37,348 bases of DNA, from NCBI GenBank assembly GCA_012032815.1, contig JAAUQD010000012.1, forward strand, positions 1 to 37,348, given 5' to 3'. Shown piece by piece: positions 1 through 9,753 of this stretch. How positions within the stretch are numbered: the first letter of the stretch is position 1; every line of letters begins with the position of its first letter. The DNA comes from Flammeovirgaceae bacterium. GTDB taxonomy: Bacteria > Bacteroidota > Bacteroidia > Cytophagales > Cyclobacteriaceae. Under the pieces are notes generated by a model. That model was not told the origin of the DNA and did no database searches. It saw nothing but the letters and a program-made list of their open reading frames with translations. The translations under genes were made by a program, and so were the position numbers.

Positions 1-23
1 GTTTCGGTAAAATTAGAAATTCG

Positions 24-1165
24 TCACGACTGAACCCATTGGTTAGTGATTGCTCTTCCTTTCCATGTGGTTATTTTATAAGGTGACAGGAATGCAATAA
101 CCATAACATATTGAAAATAGAAGGCCTGAAGAATCAAAAAAATCAGCCAATTCCATTCCAGTTTTAGAAATTTCATAACAGGCTTCAAAAGTAAAATTTC
201 AATCAACAGTTTAGCCAAAACAAGAATAGTAAAATAAAGTGGCTCAATTCCCCCGGTTATCGCCAACGCAACCGAGGCAAAAATCCGACATTAAAGACTA
301 CCAGGAAAACCGCCACCAGCGAAGTCGCTGAAAAAAGGTTAAACTTCCACTTGCCTGCCCATCGTATTCGCTGGCTAAACAATTGGCTCATCGACTCCAA
401 CGCTTTCGTACGAACGACCACCTCAGGGTTATGATGATAATAAATTGTACCCGGAAAATGTTCTTCAATCTTCCTCATCAGGAATTCGTCATCTCCGGAA
501 GGGATATCAAAATTTCCCTCGTACCCTCCCACTGTTTTGTAAACTTCTTTTCTGAAAGCAAGATTAGCCCCGCTACACATAATGGGAATGTTCAGATTTA
601 TTGATGCTGCCGTAACTGCAGTCAACGCAGCCCCCTCGAGTGATTGAGCTTCTGAAATCAGGGAGCCTGACGGCTCAATGGCCACACCACCCACCAACAT
701 ATTAACTTCCTGATGATTGAATAAATCCCGGATACTCTCCAGCCAATTTCGGGATACTCTGCAATCAGCATCGGAAGTGACAATGATGGATCCTTTGGCT
801 GATTCAATTCCGTTTGCCAACGCGTATTTTTTCCCACGCAAATTTTCTGGCAAAGAAATAATAGTAAATCCATCTACCCCTGAAATCAACTTTTTGCAAA
901 TCAAATCAGAATCATCAGTAGAGTGATCATTGACAAAGATGACCTCAAACGTAGTCCGGTCGGTTTTTTGGTTTTTCAAATCTTCGACAATATCCGCTAT
1001 GTTGGATTGCTCATTTCTAAATGGAATAACTACCGTTATCCTATTATCAAATGTTTTCGAATTATTTTTAAAAGCTTTGGGAAAATTCCATCCAAACTTT
1101 ACTACCGCCAGCAAGATGAAGTAAAGCAAAAAGAGAGCGCCCAAAAAGAGTTCTAATCCTGTCAT
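24..1165 (-). CDS. Family 2 glycosyltransferase, membrane-anchored (frameshifted)
   Basis: A processive-type GT2 enzyme that would transfer a sugar from a nucleotide donor at the inner face of the cytoplasmic membrane. A membrane segment covers about residues 4-24. The GT-A core follows: VVIPFRNE (45-52), VNDHSTD (78-84), DAD (132-134, metal/donor binding), a GDDEF motif near 225 and QRIRW (265-269). The C-terminal part is hydrophobic with several membrane segments. The frame breaks in the A5 run at 279-283. Adding one base joins GFF to ASVALAITGG and restores a protein of about 380 residues ending at 24. The substrate cannot be told from sequence. The start lies only 27 bp from the divergent ruvC start, so its promoter must overlap coding sequence or the start is slightly further in. 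The neighbouring polysaccharide genes support a role in cell-surface glycan synthesis. Confidence 0.85.
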
Positions 1166-1192
1166 AGTCGTTAACTTGCAACTGTAAAATAC

Positions 1193-1765
1193 ATGAATAA
1201 GGCCATACCCAAAGAAAAAATAATATTAGGACTTGATCCGGGCACCAATGTTATGGGTTATGGAGTGGTGAGCATCAAAGACTCAGCCGTCCAATTATTG
1301 CAGTTTGGTGTAATCCAGTTGAGTAAATATGAAGGCCATGAACTGAAATTGAAAAAAATATTTGACAGAGTGTTGACTTTACTGGATGAGTTTCACCCTG
1401 ACGAGGTTGCGTTGGAAGCACCTTTTTATGGTAAGAACATTCAATCCATGCTAAAACTCGGAAGGGCGCAGGGTGTTGCCATGTCAGCGGCTCTATACCG
1501 CGAGATTCCCATAATTGAATACGCACCCAAGAAAGTAAAGCAGTCCGTAACCGGAAATGGTAATGCCTCTAAGGAGCAAGTCGCCAGAATGCTAATGACC
1601 ATTTTTGATTTGAAAGAGAAGCCCAGGTTACTCGATGCCACCGATGCACTGGCGGTAGCACTTTGCCATCATTATCAAAACGGTGCCGGAAAATCGAAGA
1701 AAAAATCCTGGGATGCTTTCCTAAAAGAAAATCCACACCGGATTAAGCGATCGACAACGAAATAA
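1193..1765 (+). CDS. ruvC: Crossover junction endodeoxyribonuclease RuvC
   Basis: RuvC is the Holliday-junction resolvase that cuts four-way junctions with RuvAB during recombination and repair, in the cytoplasm. The 190-residue product has the RNase H-like fold signature GLDPGT, and the four acidic catalytic residues are visible as D15, E75 (LEAPFYG), D148 and D151 (DATDALAVALCHH). Length fits the family (about 170-190). The ATG at 1193 leaves a short nine-residue lead before the first strand. The gene is intact, stands alone on this strand, and its last 23 bases overlap the end of the convergent wecB-like gene. It starts 27 bp from the divergent glycosyltransferase. Confidence 0.95.
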   Translation: MNKAIPKEKIILGLDPGTNVMGYGVVSIKDSAVQLLQFGVIQLSKYEGHELKLKKIFDRVLTLLDEFHPDEVALEAPFYGKNIQSMLKLGRAQGVAMSAALYREIPIIEYAPKKVKQSVTGNGNASKEQVARMLMTIFDLKEKPRLLDATDALAVALCHHYQNGAGKSKKKSWDAFLKENPHRIKRSTTK

Positions 1766-2830
1766 GACTTTTCACAATTCGTTCTGCTGTGCGACCGTCC
1801 CATAATTCGGGTATGGTGCCTTCCTTCCACTTCCCTTCTTTTACATTTTGAATAGATGTGATCAGCTTTTTGGTGTCATCACCAACCATCTCGTTTGTAC
1901 CCTGGGTAATGGTTTCGGGTCGTTCGGTATTATTGCGCAACGTAATACAAGGAATTCCTAAAACGGTTGTTTCTTCCTGAACCCCACCTGAATCAGTTAT
2001 CACAGCCTTTGCATTTTTAAGAAGATAAATGAACTCCAGATAGCTTAATGGATCACACGTAATTATGTTTTTCAACCCGGTAACATTTTTTAGATTTTTT
2101 TGGGTGCGGGGATGCACCGGAAAAATTAACGGCTCTCCGCATTGTTGGTTCAGGGTTGTGATCAGCGAAGCAAATTTTTGCGGATCGTCAACATTCGATG
2201 GTCTATGGAGAGTCAGCACGAAAAAACTTTTTGGATGAAGGTTATTTTCTTTCCAGACTGCCGGCTCACGAATATTCGTTAGATGGGATAGTAGGCTATC
2301 AATCATGGTATTGCCAACAAAAAATATCTGCTCATCCCGAACGCCCGTCTTTTTTAAATTTTCATTGGCAACCGTGGATGTCGTGAAAAAATAATCCGCC
2401 AGTGCATCGGTAGCTATCCGGTTTATTTCTTCCGGCATAGTCATATCAAAAGATCGTATTCCGCCCTCCACGTGGGCAACACTTGTATTTAGTTTCTTGG
2501 CCACTATGGTACACGCCATGGTTGACGTTACATCCCCTACCACCACAACCAGATCACATGGGTTGGCAAGCAACTCCTTTTCAAACTCTACCATAATCCT
2601 GGCAGTTTGTTCTGCCTGACTGCCCGATCCGGCTCCCAGATTCACATGAGGTTTTGGAATTTGCAATTCATCAAAAATATTTTACTCAGTTTTTCATCAT
2701 AATGCTGCCCGGTATGTACCAACCGATAGGAAATTTTTGCCATAGCTTCTTTGGACTTATGTATGGCATGAATGATCGGTGCGATCTTCATGAAATTAGG
2801 GCGAGCTCCTGCGATTAATGTAATTTTCAT
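1743..2830 (-). CDS. wecB: UDP-N-acetylglucosamine 2-epimerase, non-hydrolysing (frameshifted)
   Basis: Interconverts UDP-GlcNAc and UDP-ManNAc in the cytoplasm, feeding surface polysaccharide synthesis. Family signatures are present: ARPNFMKIAP near the N-terminus, GDVTST (catalytic Asp), HVEGGIRS (Glu), PEEINR (Glu), TLHRPSNV (His) and the C-terminal SGGVQEE loop that binds UDP. The frame breaks in the A5 run at 2673-2677. Adding one base joins KLSKIF to FDELQIPKP and gives about 362 residues, normal for the family. I chose ATG at 2828-2830 (MKITLIAGARPNF), because the longer reading adds residues unlike the family. The gene is divergent from the GT4 gene at 2887 with 56 bp between. Its 3' end overlaps ruvC tail to tail. 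Confidence 0.9.
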
Positions 2831-2886
2831 TAAAGTTTTATCTGGCCTGCAAAATTCCCTTTCTTTGGGGAAAATCAAAATTTTAC

Positions 2887-4102
2887 TTGTCCAGGAAAAT
2901 AATAATGTTGCTCAATGCTCCTTATCCGGCTGATATACGGGTAAAGAAAGAAACCGATGCATTGATAAAGGCAGGTCATACCATAACACTGTTGTGTCTT
3001 CGTAGAAAAAACGAACCCTACCGTGATTCGGTTGACGGTATTTCCATCAAACGAATCGATGCAGGTAAGAATAACATTGGCCTTGCGTTTTGGGATACAA
3101 TCATGTCGATCTCGTTTATACATCCAAAATTTTTGATTGCCTTAAAAAAGGCAGCACAAGAGATTAAACCCGATGCTGTACATGTCCACGACCTGCCACT
3201 TGTGGGAACTGCCTTGCGCGCCCGAAAAACTTTTCCAAATCTTTCTGTAGTTACCGATTTTCATGAAAACTATCCTGAGGCATTGCGAACCTGGTTTAAA
3301 TGGAAAAAAAATCCGCTGGTGAGAATAAAGAACTTTTTGTTCATGAACCCTAAACGATGGACAGCACTGGAACGGGTGGCTTGTAAAAACGCTGACAAAA
3401 TCATTGCTGTTGTGGAAGAGATGAAAGAGAGACTGTCGAATCAATACCAAATACCTCTTTCTAAAATTACTGTTGTCACCAATACGGAAGACAAAAACTT
3501 TATCCATCAGGCAGATGACCCAATGATCTATCAAAATTTCAAAAACAAATTTATCATGACCTACTGCGGGGGTATAGGTCCTCACCGGGGAGTTGATACT
3601 GCCATTGAAGCCATGAGCCGATTGAAAGCAGAAGTCGATATCATGTTGGTAATAGTTGGGTTTGGATCAACCTCGGTGATGGATAAACTTAAAAGCCGGG
3701 TGGCTGAACTTAATCTTATCAATGTATCTTTTCTGGGATACCAACCATTCAATACCTTTTACTCATATATGAGATATGCTGATGTCAATGTCATCCCTCA
3801 CCAGGCCAATGGACATACTAATAACACAGTGCCCCACAAACTGTTTCAGGGTATGATGGCCGGAAAGCCGCTCCTGGTAAGCTCATGTGCACCACTCAAG
3901 CGAATTGTGGAGCAGTATGATTCTGGAATTGTTTTTGAAGCCGGTAATCCGGATGATTTTGCCCGTCAGTTAAAAATCCTACGAGCAGACTCCCAACTTC
4001 AAAAAACGTTTTGGCGAAAATGGAATTAAGGCAACGCTGGAAGGAGAACTGAATTGGGAAGCATCTCAAATTGATTTACTGAATCTGTATGATGAGCTCT
4101 GA
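2887..4102 (+). CDS. Family 4 glycosyltransferase (frameshifted near its end)
   Basis: A GT-B fold sugar transferase, probably using a nucleotide-sugar donor at the cytoplasmic face. The N-terminal pattern LLNAPYPADIRVKKE is typical of GT4 enzymes acting on surface glycans. HVHDLP (about 98-103) and the FHENYPE stretch follow. The C-terminal Rossmann domain has YCGGIGPHRGVDTAIEA and the late donor-binding region GMMAGKPLLVSS. The frame is lost at 4001-4012 (A6 then T4). Removing one base gives QKRFGENGIKATL and carries the frame to the stop at 4100-4102, about 404 residues. The start is the TTG at 2887, since no ATG precedes the first beta strand. It overlaps the following methyltransferase by 14 bases, which suggests an operon running 2887-7199. 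Confidence 0.85.
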
Positions 4103-4811
4103 ACAAGCCCATGAAATTGCCAGCCGGATCAGTGCATCACCCTGGTTTATAAAAAACAATTTCATCAGAAAGAAATCATTTTCTATTGAATATTTTTGCT
4201 ATCGCATCTTACGTCCACTTTTAAAACTCAGGTACAAAATTTTTAAATTATTTAATCCGTTAAGCCCCTGGACTTCTCAGGCATCTATTCAGATTTTTAA
4301 AAAAATTCTAAATACGGAAATGAAGGGGTTCGAATATGGAAGTGGAAACAGTACCTTGTTTTTTGCTCAGCGACTTCAGCACCTGACCAGTGTTGAGCAC
4401 AATAAAGAGTGGCACCAAATTGTAAATAAAAAACTAACCCAAACCGGAACATCAAATATTGACTATCATTTAATACCCCGGCATGATCGCACCGAAGAGC
4501 GTTTTTCTTTTCATTCTGATTTTAATTTGGACGATTCATCCTTTTCCGTCCGGACTGAATATTCAAACTACTTTTCATTTATAAAAAAATACCCCGACCA
4601 ATATTTTGATTTCATCATTGTCGATGGACGAGCCAGAGTGGAGTGCTGCCTCAATGCCATCCCTAAACTCAAACCCGGAGGTATATTTGTTTTAGACAAT
4701 TCCGATCGAGAGCGATATCAACCCATTTTTTTAGTTCTTAGTTCGTGGAAGCAGATAACCACAACTACCGGTTTGTTTGATACAACCATTTGGTTTAAAC
4801 CATCACCGTGA
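4089..4811 (+). CDS. Class I SAM-dependent methyltransferase-like protein
   Basis: A 240-residue protein with a Rossmann-type core: FEYGSGNSTLFFA (about 79-92) as the SAM-binding loop, SVEHNKEW as the second strand with its acidic residue, and FIIVDGRARVECC followed by PKLKPGGIFVLDN as strands 4-5. The first 60 residues are basic and aromatic (WFIKNNFIRKKSF, YKIFKLF) and may lie against the membrane. The substrate is unknown. Position between a glycosyltransferase (14-bp overlap) and an FkbM methyltransferase (GTGA overlap at 4808-4811) suggests modification of a surface sugar. The SAM fold is clear, but methyl transfer itself is inferred from family membership. Confidence 0.75.
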   Translation: MMSSEQAHEIASRISASPWFIKNNFIRKKSFSIEYFCYRILRPLLKLRYKIFKLFNPLSPWTSQASIQIFKKILNTEMKGFEYGSGNSTLFFAQRLQHLTSVEHNKEWHQIVNKKLTQTGTSNIDYHLIPRHDRTEERFSFHSDFNLDDSSFSVRTEYSNYFSFIKKYPDQYFDFIIVDGRARVECCLNAIPKLKPGGIFVLDNSDRERYQPIFLVLSSWKQITTTTGLFDTTIWFKPSP

Positions 4812-5697
4812 AGCAACTCATCTATAAAATAATTTACTTTCCCCCAATCAATAAAATCCTGTTATTCATTAACCGGATTTTTCACCCCTAACAACGTTTA
4901 AACTACCTCCCTCCGGTCAATTTACTTTCCGGATTGATAATATCAGCTTTACCCTTTTTCTCAATCAAACCAGTTATGTGGGTTCACTGCTGTTTTGGCG
5001 CAAACCGGAAAATTTTGAATACACAAAACAATTTATTCCACTCATAGAAAAATGTAAAACGTTTATAGATGTAGGTGCCAATATCGGGTACTATTCCATT
5101 CTGGCTGGCAAATTAAATCCTGAGATAGCAGTTTATGCCTATGAACCGGCACAGGGGCCTTTTCATTTCCTGAATCAGAATGTTTCTGTAAATAATTTGA
5201 ATCATCAAATCCAACCCTTTCAAATTGCATTGGGCAAAAAATCTGATACCATTGATTTTTATGAATCAATAAATCTAAAATATTCCTATTTAACACACCA
5301 CCTGGGAGGCGTAGGAACCACCTTAAAAAACAATACATTTCATCCTCACAAAGTGCGCTCCGAAACCCTGGACTCCATTATCCAAACCAACAAAATTCTT
5401 GGCGTTGATCTCATTAAACTTGATACAGAAGGCACAGAATTAGAAATTTTAGAAGGCTGTACTCATTCCATTAACCAATTCAGACCCATAGTCATTAGTG
5501 AAATTTTATTTAATAAAATTGAAGCTCAATTGGAGACTTACTTTACAGCGTTAAATTACAGGATGTTTTATCCGCTCAGCGATGGACTCAAAGAAGTGAA
5601 GACCATAGTCCGGAGTAAGGATGACGGAGTTCGTAACTGCTTTTTTATTCCTCAAGAACAGGTGCATAGCTTGAAAGATCTAATCCAAATAAGCTAA
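4808..5697 (+). CDS. FkbM family methyltransferase (frameshifted)
   Basis: A predicted O-methyltransferase acting on a glycan hydroxyl. The FkbM domain shows FIDVGANIGYYS (SAM loop), VYAYEPAQGPFHFLNQN, and SETLDSII followed by LIKLDTEGTELEILEG, the family hallmark. The reading frame open from 4978 lacks its N-terminus. Upstream bases in the same frame encode FTFRIDNISFTLFLNQTSYVG, clearly coding. Adding one C in the C4 run at 4885-4888 connects this to a GTG at 4808 (VKQLIYKIIYFPPINK) that overlaps the previous stop as GTGA. The restored protein has about 296 residues. The stop overlaps the flippase start (TAATG, 5695-5699). Translational coupling on both sides points to one operon. Confidence 0.85.
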
Positions 5698-7199
5698 TGG
5701 GTATTGTAGTTCGCCAAAGCATAATTACCACGATCATTTCATACATCGGAGTTATTATCGGCTACATCAATCTGCTCTATCTTTTTCCAAAATTTTTAGC
5801 GCCTGAGCAATTAGGACTTCTCCGGACGGTTCAGGATGCCGCCATCCTGTTTGCACCTTTTGCTCAATTTGGAATAGCTCAAAGTATTTATCGCTACTAC
5901 CCCCGCTTTGCTTTAGATAAAAAGACAGCTGCAAGCTTCATCAGCTTAATGCTGGTCTTAGGGCTTTTGGGTTTTCTGTTTTTCTTTTTTGTTTTTACTC
6001 TGTTTGAAAACACTGTACTCTCCTATTTCCAGGAAAATGCAGCCGAAGTTATACAATACACTTCCATAGTTCTTTGGCTGACACTGGTTTTGCTGATGAC
6101 TGCTATACTCGAAGCTTACTCCAGATCGGCATTAAAAGTAATTGTTCCAAATTTGCTTCGTGAAATAGTTGTTCGATCCTTACTAGCCATCCTGGTTGTT
6201 CTTTATTTTCAGGAATTTCTTACCTATCATCAATTCATTATCTCGACTGTCCTGGCTTATTTTCTATGTCTTCTTATTTTGTTTGCTTATTTATCTCTAT
6301 CCGGTCAGATTCGACTGACTACCAATTTCAGGATCTTGAACAGGGCTCAAACTTTTGAGTTTATTAAATACAGTTTGTTGAGTTTCGCAGGAACAGCAGG
6401 ATTAATTATTGTTGGCAAAATTGACAGCCTGATGGTATCAGGCTTACTTGGACTGGCGGCAACAGCTGTTTATACCACCGCTTTTTATATGGCCACAGTT
6501 ATCGAAATTCCAAAGCGGGCTATAAGCCAGATTGTTATGCCCCTTATCTCCAGGGCATTTGAAAAAAAGGACCTATCTGATGTTGCCAATCTTTATCAAA
6601 AAACTTCCATCAATCAGTTTATCATAGGGGCTCTTCTTCTTATCGGGGTTTGGGCAAATCTGGGAAACATTTTTTCGCTTATGCCCCGGCAAGAAATTTA
6701 TGAAGCCGGTAAATGGGTGGTCGTGATCGTTGGTACCGGAAAACTGATCGACATGGTATTTGGTCCAAGCAGTGAAATCATTGTTCTCTCCAAATATTAC
6801 TGGTTCAACATCATCCTGATTTTACTTCTGGCTGCCACCCTGATTTTAGCTAATAATTTTCTTATTCCCACCTATGGAATCAATGGGGCGGCCATAGGCG
6901 CAGCCTCCGCGTTATTGCTATTTAATTTTGTCAAATACCTGTTTGTTTATAATCGATTCAAATTCCAACCCTTTACCTTCAACACCGGCAAAGTTTTATT
7001 GATAAGTTTGTTAACAGTAAGCCTGAATGAATTTTTACCAGACATTAAAAATGTTTTCATTGATATTGCGTACCGATCAACGCTTCTGACCTTATTTTAT
7101 GGTATTCTGGTAATTGTCCTAAAACCATCGGAAGACAGCAATCGATTATTTAAATCAGGTGTTACTAAATTGAGTGAACTATTTAAGGGAGTGAAGTAG
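5697..7199 (+). CDS. Polysaccharide flippase, Wzx/MATE-like (MOP superfamily)
   Basis: A 500-residue integral membrane protein with about 12-14 hydrophobic segments, expected to flip lipid-linked oligosaccharides across the inner membrane. The N-terminus (SIITTIISYIGVIIGYINLLYLFPKFL) and the PEQLGLLRTVQDAAILFAPFAQFG stretch are typical of the lipopolysaccharide flippase branch of the MOP exporters. A second-half repeat begins around IDSLMVSGLLG. It begins in the stop codon of the FkbM gene, so it is the last gene of the 2887-7199 operon. Its last 21 bases overlap the end of the convergent GT4 gene. No polymerase (Wzy) or ligase gene is in this window, so the glycan product is unknown. Confidence 0.85.
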   Translation: MGIVVRQSIITTIISYIGVIIGYINLLYLFPKFLAPEQLGLLRTVQDAAILFAPFAQFGIAQSIYRYYPRFALDKKTAASFISLMLVLGLLGFLFFFFVFTLFENTVLSYFQENAAEVIQYTSIVLWLTLVLLMTAILEAYSRSALKVIVPNLLREIVVRSLLAILVVLYFQEFLTYHQFIISTVLAYFLCLLILFAYLSLSGQIRLTTNFRILNRAQTFEFIKYSLLSFAGTAGLIIVGKIDSLMVSGLLGLAATAVYTTAFYMATVIEIPKRAISQIVMPLISRAFEKKDLSDVANLYQKTSINQFIIGALLLIGVWANLGNIFSLMPRQEIYEAGKWVVVIVGTGKLIDMVFGPSSEIIVLSKYYWFNIILILLLAATLILANNFLIPTYGINGAAIGAASALLLFNFVKYLFVYNRFKFQPFTFNTGKVLLISLLTVSLNEFLPDIKNVFIDIAYRSTLLTLFYGILVIVLKPSEDSNRLFKSGVTKLSELFKGVK

Positions 7200-8481
7200 T
7201 TCACTTAATTGCCAGGTCAAATTCTTACGTGAATATTTAGAAACATCCGTAGAAACCGGCTTCTCCCCTTTCGTCCAGCCTTCAAAATACCTGTTGACGG
7301 ATTGCATGATAGTCTCGTGAGCATTGCGGTTATGAATGACTCCGCACTTTGTTTCATTAATTATTCTAGCTGCATCGCCATCTTCCGGTCCAATAGCCAA
7401 AATTGGGACTCCTGATGCCATGTACTCAAAGAATTTACCGGGTAAATTTCCTGGTGCAATGGAGGTGTGAGCAAGAATCAGTAATTGCAAATCAGTTTTT
7501 TTATACAGTTCCAAAATCATTTCGTGAGAAACGTGTGATTTGAATGAGGTGATTTTTGAAAGAATATTGTCATTCATAATCTCATTTTGAAAATCACTGT
7601 TTACATCGCCAATAAATTCAATGTAAATTTTCTGCAAAATCGTCCTGTTATTTTCACACAGTTCCTTTACTGCATTCATAAAGGGTCTCGGATTCCTTAA
7701 CTCATCTACAATACCTATATGGCGAACTGTAAATTTTTCAGTTTGGCTATAGCCATCTTCTATGAAATCTTCTGCATCAAATCCATTGGTAATCAAGTTC
7801 ACCTTTCTTCCACTCAGCGCTTCAAGACGTTCTCTATGAAATGGAGCAATGGTAATCACCCTGTCTGCATTTTCTAATACTTCCTTTTCTTTCTTCCGGT
7901 GCCTTGAACGGGCATATGAAGTCAACGACAGATTATCCAATAAATCCCATTCAGACCATGGGTCGCGAAAATCTGCAATCCAATGAATTGCTGGAACTGA
8001 TTTTTCAATCGCAAGCCAATCAGGTGCATGCTATGAGGTGGCCCGGTGGTAACTACATACTCAATCTGCTTTGATGAAATGAAATCCTTTAAAAACTTTA
8101 CGCTTGGCTTCACCCAAAAAACCCTTCCATCGGGAACGAACAAATTACCGCGAATCCAAATGCTAAGTTTTTGAAACAAGGATCGGTTTTGGGATTTCAC
8201 CAGGTCACTTGTTTTATTTTTTTTCTGCCAACTGCGGTTGACGCTTTATTGAAAAATTCAGCCGGCTCCCAAATGGGAAGTTTAATAACATCAACTTCAG
8301 ATGGAATATCATCCAACAGTGATTCATCTTTTGTGGAGAACACAGGATTTTCGGGTGTGAACACGATCGGCCTCCACCCAAACTCGGGCAGGTATTTTAC
8401 AAATTTTAACCACCGTTGTACCCCACTCCCCCCAAAGGGAGGCCAGTAATAGGTTATGATTAGAATTTTTTTAGCGGACAT
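7179..8481 (-). CDS. Family 4 glycosyltransferase (two frameshifts)
   Basis: A GT-B glycosyltransferase of the surface-glycan type. The N-terminus ILIITYYWPPFGGSGVQRW is a classic start for this group. The mid-protein signature WIADFRDPWSEWDLLDNL appears only when the frame is mended, and the C-terminal half has APFHRERLEAL, NGFDAEDF and the donor site PGKFFEYMASGVPILAIGPEDGD. Two breaks occur: the T8 run at 8217-8224 and the T5 run at 8001-8005 (plus strand). One added base in each gives about 434 continuous residues. The start is ATG at 8481. The miaA stop at 8483 lies immediately upstream, so the two are probably cotranscribed. The gene ends convergent with the flippase and overlaps it by 21 bp. 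Confidence 0.85.
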
Positions 8482-8482
8482 A

Positions 8483-9392
8483 CTACTCCGTTATTCCAGC
8501 GATGTATTCCACGATTCCACTTTCATCATCATGATTGAACCATTTGACTTTATCATCACCCCGAAACCATGTCATCTGACGTTTGGCATATCTGCGTGTG
8601 TTTCGTTTGGCCAATCGAATTGCTTCCTCCCTCGAATACTTTCCTTCCAGGAAACCAAAAATCTCTTTATAACCGACAGTTTGCAATGCATTTAGCCTTC
8701 GTTTATCAAAGAATTTCTGAGCCTCCTCAAATAAACCCTCATTAATCATTTTATCAAACCGCAAATCTAACCGTTCATAGAGTTTATCCCGATCCATTTC
8801 AAGACCAATCTTGATGATTGAAAAGTCGTGATTGTATTTTTTCTTATTTCTTGATTCAGCGATAGATCGCCCCGATGATCTAAGAATCTCAAGAGCTCTC
8901 ATCATCCGTTGAGGATTCTTACTATCTACCAACCCAAAATAATCAGGATCCAATTTCTCAAGTTCACGTTGCAACCATGGAAGTCCCTTTTCCCGGTATT
9001 CATTTGCTATCTGAGTTCTTAGTGATTCATCCATTTCTGGCATTTCATCAAATCCCTCACATATAGCCTTAATGTATAATCCAGAACCCCCACTTACAAC
9101 CACGAAATTATTCTTTTCGAAGAGTTTATTTATTACCACCAGCGCATCAAACACCGAATTTACCAGCGTCATATTTTTCATCAATAGAAATAGAATTTAT
9201 AAAATGATGAGGTATTCTGCTTAACTCCTCCGAAGTCGGTTTGGCAGTTCCAGAGTTCAACTCCAAAAAAAATTGCCGCGAATCGGCTGAAATAACTTCT
9301 GTGTTATAGTGTTCAGCCAAACGAATTGACATGGCGGTCTTACCTACCCCGGTAGGACCCACAACCACGATTAATTTTTTGTCTGCACGCAT
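8483..9392 (-). CDS. miaA: tRNA dimethylallyltransferase MiaA (frameshifted)
   Basis: Adds the dimethylallyl group to A37 of tRNAs reading UNN codons. The P-loop GPTGVGKT is at residues 12-19 and ADSRQ at 36-40 holds the catalytic Asp. GGSGLYIKA, QRMMRALEI and TVGYKEIFGFLEG followed by KRNTRRYAKRQMTWFR are further family blocks. The frame is lost between 9147 and 9165. Removing one base in the GG pair of the minus strand gives AGKFVFDAL, which matches the usual AxxFxxDAL spacing. This is one possible repair among several. The restored protein has about 302 residues, normal for MiaA. ATG at 9390-9392 is the start, 88 bp from the divergent small gene at 9481. Confidence 0.92.
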
Positions 9393-9480
9393 CAGCTACG
9401 TTGCAAAATACAATCTTTAACGGCATCAACATTCCATTCCTTGGAATTTCAAACTATCTTGCAACCAGAGTTTTAACACT

Positions 9481-9753
9481 ATGATTAAATATACGACACC
9501 CTTTCTTTCCAAACTTGAAGACCTCATTGCCGAATCAGATTATATGCTTCGCTACGAAAAAGGAAATTTTAATTCAGGGTACTGCCTCCTTCGCGATCAA
9601 AAGATCATGATTGTAAATAAATTCTATACAACCGAGGGAAAAATAAATGCCCTTTTGGATATCCTCAAAACAATCAGCCTGGAGACAACACGATTTTCCG
9701 AAAAGAGTCAAAAACTCTATGCCGAACTTTCTCAAATGGAAATTAAAATTTGA
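9481..9753 (+). CDS. Small conserved-looking protein of unknown function
   Basis: A 90-residue protein with no signal peptide, membrane segment or motif that I recognise. It looks like a real gene: it has an ATG, amino-acid composition like its neighbours, an LRDQKIMIVNKFYTTEGKINALLDIL stretch that reads as a beta hairpin followed by helix, and a stop that overlaps the start of the next gene (TTGA, 9750-9753). The predicted fold is a small mixed alpha/beta cytoplasmic protein. The coupling suggests it is made in step with the PhnP-like metallohydrolase. I recall similar short hypothetical genes in Bacteroidota but cannot name a family. Confidence 0.7.
   Translation: MIKYTTPFLSKLEDLIAESDYMLRYEKGNFNSGYCLLRDQKIMIVNKFYTTEGKINALLDILKTISLETTRFSEKSQKLYAELSQMEIKI

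Noticed and set aside
3142-3585. Open frame of 147 codons on the minus strand
   Set aside because: It lies wholly within the GT4 gene, has no recognisable domain, and its Cys/His/Phe-rich composition is that of an antisense shadow.
8171-8449. Plus-strand frame of 92 codons between glycosyltransferase fragments
   Set aside because: Once the two frameshifts are mended the minus-strand GT4 gene covers the whole stretch with family motifs.
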